Part shown: positions 60,621 through 64,000 of the stretch, in pieces | Layout of the letters: the number at the start of each line of letters is the position of its first letter | How positions within the stretch are numbered: the stretch's first letter is position 1 | DNA from: Tolypocladium sp. Sup5 PDA-1 | Lineage: Eukaryota > Ascomycota > Sordariomycetes > Hypocreales > Ophiocordycipitaceae | DNA length: 64,000 bases | Reading direction: 5' to 3' | Assembly (NCBI GenBank): GCA_000750105.3 | Contig: JPHH03000095.1 | Location: 17,634 to 81,633 of the forward strand | The notes under the pieces: generated by a model | Databases searched by the model: none | The model's input: the letters and a program-made list of their open reading frames with translations, nothing else | Told to the model about the DNA's origin: nothing | Translations under genes and position numbers: made by a program

Positions 60621-61863
60621 GACTTCAACATGGATTTCGGCGCTAGGATTCCATTTAGCGCAGATATTCGTTAGGAAAGGTCAAATAAACTAAACGATAG
60701 CAGGATCGAGATTATATATGCCTATCCGCCAAGGCAAGAAGGGATTTTAGCAATGCAAATATGTCTAGTAAAGCACGAAGAGCGGGGTACAGGGAATGCA
60801 GAGAAACGCTTTATAGTTCATAGTCCTAGGAGTAATCCTACGGACTGCCATTTATAGTAAACTAAATAGACTACTCGTTAATAAACTAACTAGACTATAT
60901 CGACTAATAGTAATGCTACCCATATAATAGAGCGTGGCTCTGCAAGTATGCACTAGTAATCCCACCCTCTATAACTCAGTTACCATCTCACAGTTTGGTT
61001 GCCCCCCGGCGGCATATGAAGGTGATCTTCAATGCCTTGGAGTCTAGCTCGATTTCATCACCGTCTTGCGCTAAAGGGCGATCTAAGTAAGATCGCAAAG
61101 GGCAGCTATAAGAATAGAGTTAAGGACGGGCCAGGATTTCCGCATAGCTCCTAGGCTCAACTCTCACGTGCATAACTATCCATCGATATACCCAAATTCG
61201 CGAAAGTCCTTTTAAACGGAGATAGACTTATATCGTGACCGCGCTCCAAAGCTTAGCATAAGATACTACCTAGCAGGACGCTATTCCGGTTACAAAGTTT
61301 CTCAGAGTGCGGTCGACGACACTCAACAGGGCACGATCATAACATAAGATAGATAGATGCTTGCTAGATAATGTCAGAAAGCACTCGAAAAGAGTTAATA
61401 CTACATTGCCAGGTAAACACACTCGATAACTATACGATAGTTTATTATAGAAAGAAGCGCGCGTCCGGGCCTAGCTTAGGACGAGCATAGCGAGGCTGAA
61501 CGGCTACCTCTATAACGTGCAAGTAGTAGAGACCTAGTAGTGTGCCTACGGACAAGCGAGAGAGACGGTCGTCCATTTCCTATTAGTAGTAAAACTTCCA
61601 AGTAGCGAAACTAGGCAACAAACTACTATTATACGCGGCCCTGGCTTATTATATATACGTTATACGATAAATAATAGACGGTTTTTATTATAACCCTGCT
61701 AATATATAAACGGAGAGCTAAAAGTAACTCTCGACGTAGCTAGATAGCCGAACGCTGCTCTAGGACCCGGGATAAATAGAAGTACTATTTCTATAATAGT
61801 TCTTCCCATGCCTCGTCTTTATAATCTCTAAAAGTGCTTAGCTCATAGCTCACCTGCTCCGAC
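60621..61863. other. stretch without a recognised gene
   Basis: RIP-mutated DNA. A fragment near 60.58-60.68 kb (IIPIPGTSGDFNMDFGARIP) looks coding but is isolated. Nothing else is assignable. Confidence 0.4.
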
Positions 61864-62550
61864 ATGACTACAAAGGGCCAACACCTTGCCTAGACATCTC
61901 CCCTCCCCTCGCCTTGCTATTAAATGGGCGCACCAATAGCTAACGAAATGTACATAGGCTACGACAAAATAGAATAATACAAGAGCTCTATCTCGAGTTT
62001 GGACTAGGGCGATAGTGATAAAGAGTGCGACACCAAGGCTAATAACCGCATAGCCGAAGGCAAAACAAGGAACTACGAAGAGCAGGAAAGCCCTTCTAAG
62101 GTTAGCGACGCGCAAACCTCCAAAGCTATAGACAGGTTTGCCACGGCGAACATCAACAAAGGCGCATCCAGCTTCTCAATAGTTAACAGCGCTAGCACAA
62201 GCATCTGCTTTCCTAGACCTCTAGTCCCGCTCAAGAGACCGAGAGCACTATCGGCTTCTGCGCTAAGAAAATACAGAGATATTAAGGAACTATATTTGAA
62301 AGCTTTTAGTATCACTATCGATTTAAAGTCTAGGCCTGGTCCCAGATTAACTTGGAATTACGAGAGCAAGGGGTAGAAAGGACGAAACTCCGAGGAAATC
62401 TAGCCGGCAGAGTATCTCTTAGCTTACAGTAACAATCTCTTAATAGAGGCCTCGCATAATGCTGGAGACTCCCCTATACTACTAAAGAGAGCAGAGGGTT
62501 TGTTAGGAGAGCGTGATGCCGTTACTATTAACAAGGTTCGGCTGGATTAA
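61864..62550 (+). pseudogene. unrecognised 228-codon gene, frame intact
   Basis: The frame from ATG at 61864 (MTTKGQHLA) runs to TAA at 62548-62550 with six internal TAG/TAA and no indel. It includes PIANEMYIGYDKIE, a charged middle (KTRNYEEQESPSKVSDAQTS), NINKGASSFSIVNSAS, ALRKYRDIKELYLKAF and SPILLKRAEGLLGERDAVTI. The stop density is the lowest of the decayed genes. There is no signal peptide; the family is unknown. The long open frames on the opposite strand here (61843-62315) are hydrophobic shadows of this gene. Confidence 0.45.
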
Positions 62551-62954
62551 TACTAACTTGCATAGTTAGTCACTACCGTAGAGGCAACTGGCTCTGTGAC
62601 GTGTTATTGACCAGGACACCGGGCCCTGAGCAACGCATTAGATAAATAAAAGTTTATAGAAATGTTTAATTCTACGGGCTATGTTAGCGCCTTCTTCGAG
62701 ACTTTGTAATAGTTTTAATCTAGTAACCCTTTTCAGCTGCCTAATTAACGCAATCCATTTCGGTAGGTTTAGTTATCAACCGTTAGGATATAGTCAGAAT
62801 CACAGAATAAAGAGAGCATATTTCTATCTAATTAAACAAGAAATAACAGTCATTATATATATAAGAGAAGGGAGGTCACCGGGAGTAAGGCTCCTGACTA
62901 TGCCGTAAGCTATATGCGCAAGCTTAAGCTTGCGAGAGGCATTTTCCTCCTCTA

Positions 62955-63021
62955 TAGCGTTAATAGCCCGTGATAACCTTAATAGTCCGTGATAGTATTA
63001 ATAGCTCTTCTTAGCGTTAAT
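62955..63021 (-). repeat. short dispersed repeat, inverted partner of 24551-24617
   Basis: Its reverse complement starts TATTAACGCTAAG and contains GGTTATCACGGGCTATTAAC. It holds imperfect tandem copies of an 18-bp AATAGCCCGTGATAACCTT-type unit on the plus strand. Confidence 0.65.
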
Positions 63022-63406
63022 ATTAGTAAAGGTGTACCACGGACCACCCTGCCCCGCGTTTTTCTACTAACTAATATACGGACGCTGAACCCTACTATAA
63101 TAAGTATATAAGGGTAGAAACCGGGTTCGCTCAGAGGACGAGACGTTATTACAGGTGGTTACGTAATATCCCGAGACCCTAGTAGTAATTCCGCCGCTAG
63201 GTAAATCTTTTACATTAGAAAGGGATTGCATTAGTTAGGCGGCTAAAAGGGTCGTTGCTAGATTAAAACTATTACAAAGTCTCGACGAAGGCGCTAACAT
63301 AACCCGTAGACATTAATAGAGGAGTCAGAATTGAATATAGTAGGTTCGTGCGGTTGTTTATCTCTTAAAAGTTAGGCGATGCTACTAGTGAGGGCGTGGG
63401 TATGAC

Positions 63407-63459
63407 CTACGAGTAGCCTAAAATAGCTTTTAATTAAGCGCCGAACCCTAGACGCTAGA
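63407..63459 (+). repeat. short dispersed repeat, partner of 23808-23861
   Basis: Shares CTACGAGTAGCCTAAAATAG and CCTAGACGCTAGA with the copy at 23.8 kb, in the same orientation. It lies about 340 bp inside the right-hand LTR. Confidence 0.75.
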
Positions 63460-63799
63460 CCTGAACCCCACTATAGCTAGGGTAAGGGTACATAGCATAC
63501 ATCGCGCTAGAGAGGGTAGCATCCATCACGATAGTATAATAACTATCTTAGGTTAGCTATTATATACCCTCAATGAGGTGCCCGCAGTTATAAGGAACGA
63601 AGTGGGTTTATGATACGCAACTACTATTATATCTTTCTTTACAAACTCTTTATTTTGCGGATAAAGTATAACGTTCTATTATAGCTTCTATATAGTCTTA
63701 ACCATAGACCCGTTCCTCGGAGGCTAGATCTCTCACCTCCTGCAAATATCACTAACTATATGCCTAATATATAATATAAAGACAAGATCGCAGGCAAAG

Positions 63800-64000
63800 T
63801 GTGACGGTTTAAGTTCCTAAGGGATAAACCGGAGGTTTATGTTAGCAGGTAGGTCAGGGCGTAGCCGTTGAATAGTCTTATTACGATAGTGATAGATCGA
63901 ATATCCCGGATAGTAGATCGTAACCAAAGGGTTTAAAGTAATACAAGTATATCTATATTAGAATAATATATTAAAAGCTAGCGAGGTATCTATGCTATAG
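63800..64000 (-). repeat. family-A LTR, reverse orientation, cut by the window end
   Basis: Starts TGTGACGG, like the copy at 2115, and follows the reverse complement of the reference LTR to TTAAAAGCTAGCGAGG. It carries an extra TA-rich segment of about 25 bp before that block. It is only moderately mutated. Confidence 0.85.

Larger units (their letters stand above)
62551..63799. other. stretch without a recognised gene
   Basis: RIP-mutated DNA between the last hypothetical gene and the right-hand LTR. It contains the partners of the two short dispersed repeats. An open frame at 62.68-62.91 kb has no coding features that I trust. Confidence 0.4.
1600..64000. other. RIP-mutated island (CpA to TpA hypermutation)
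   Basis: From about 1.6 kb onwards CpA and TpG are strongly depleted and TpA is in excess on both strands. In every recognisable pseudogene the premature stops are almost all TAG/TAA. Conserved Cys and His codons have become Tyr, and one start ATG has become ATA. CpG is largely kept in 17.3-35.4 and 43.4-63.8 kb but is also reduced in 2.1-17.3 kb, so two mutation strata exist. The pattern is the known product of repeat-induced point mutation in Pezizomycotina. I judged this by eye and computed no indices. Confidence 0.9.

Noticed and set aside
61843..62315. Two overlapping hydrophobic minus-strand frames resembling small membrane proteins
   Set aside because: They are antisense to the continuous plus-strand frame 61864-62550, whose stop pattern fits RIP. 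The hydrophobicity is what a charged antisense gene would give.
1..64000. Search for rRNA, tRNA, telomere arrays and prokaryotic operon signals
   Set aside because: No rRNA-like blocks, no cloverleaf with intact A/B boxes and no telomeric repeat array was found. The spliced intron and chromovirus show a fungal genome.

Overview
The window looks like DNA of a filamentous ascomycete (Pezizomycotina). One intact, spliced gene lies at the left edge. The rest, from about 1.6 kb to the end, is an island in which nearly every CpA (and TpG on the other strand) has become TpA. This is the signature of repeat-induced point mutation (RIP). In the decayed frames, nearly all premature stops are TAG or TAA, as expected from CAG, CAA and TGG codons. 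Several frames run for hundreds of codons without an indel. Most open frames in the island are chance products. The real content is a set of pseudogenes recognisable only by reading through stops.

Layout. 0-0.6 kb: intact two-exon gene. 1.1-1.8 kb: decaying gene fragment on the minus strand. 2.1-17.3 kb: heavily mutated retrotransposon block. It holds a truncated LTR of family A, a very long Ty3/Gypsy element of family B (2446-15711, minus strand) and a 5' LTR plus gag of a second A copy that stops at 17.35 kb. 17.6-35.4 kb: less heavily mutated gene graveyard. It holds a DUF3435 (captain-type tyrosine recombinase) remnant with C2H2 fingers, a second C2H2 remnant, an alpha/beta-hydrolase piece joined to an ATP-dependent DNA ligase, a WD40 scrap, an F-box/ankyrin gene and three unrecognised genes. 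35.4-43.4 kb: complete family-A chromovirus with two 433-bp LTRs and a 5-bp target duplication. 43.4-63.8 kb: more host-type pseudogenes (Pcl-like cyclin, small secreted protein, PAQR/hemolysin-III membrane protein, Ulp1-like protease, GT34 glycosyltransferase, Tc1/mariner-type transposase, hypotheticals). 63.8 kb-end: another family-A LTR that runs out of the window.

Interpretation. RIP acts on duplicated DNA, so mutated cyclin, GT34, PAQR and ligase genes imply that this non-transposon DNA was once present in more than one copy. A DUF3435 recombinase together with mixed host-type cargo fits a dead giant mobile element of the Starship kind, later invaded by Gypsy elements. A RIP-hit segmental or subtelomeric duplication is the main alternative. 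None of the decayed genes is expected to make protein. The functions given describe the ancestral genes.

Limits. All family calls come from reading translated frames by eye. Boundaries of pseudogenes without a stated start or stop are approximate, and about half of the non-transposon part of the island holds nothing I could assign.
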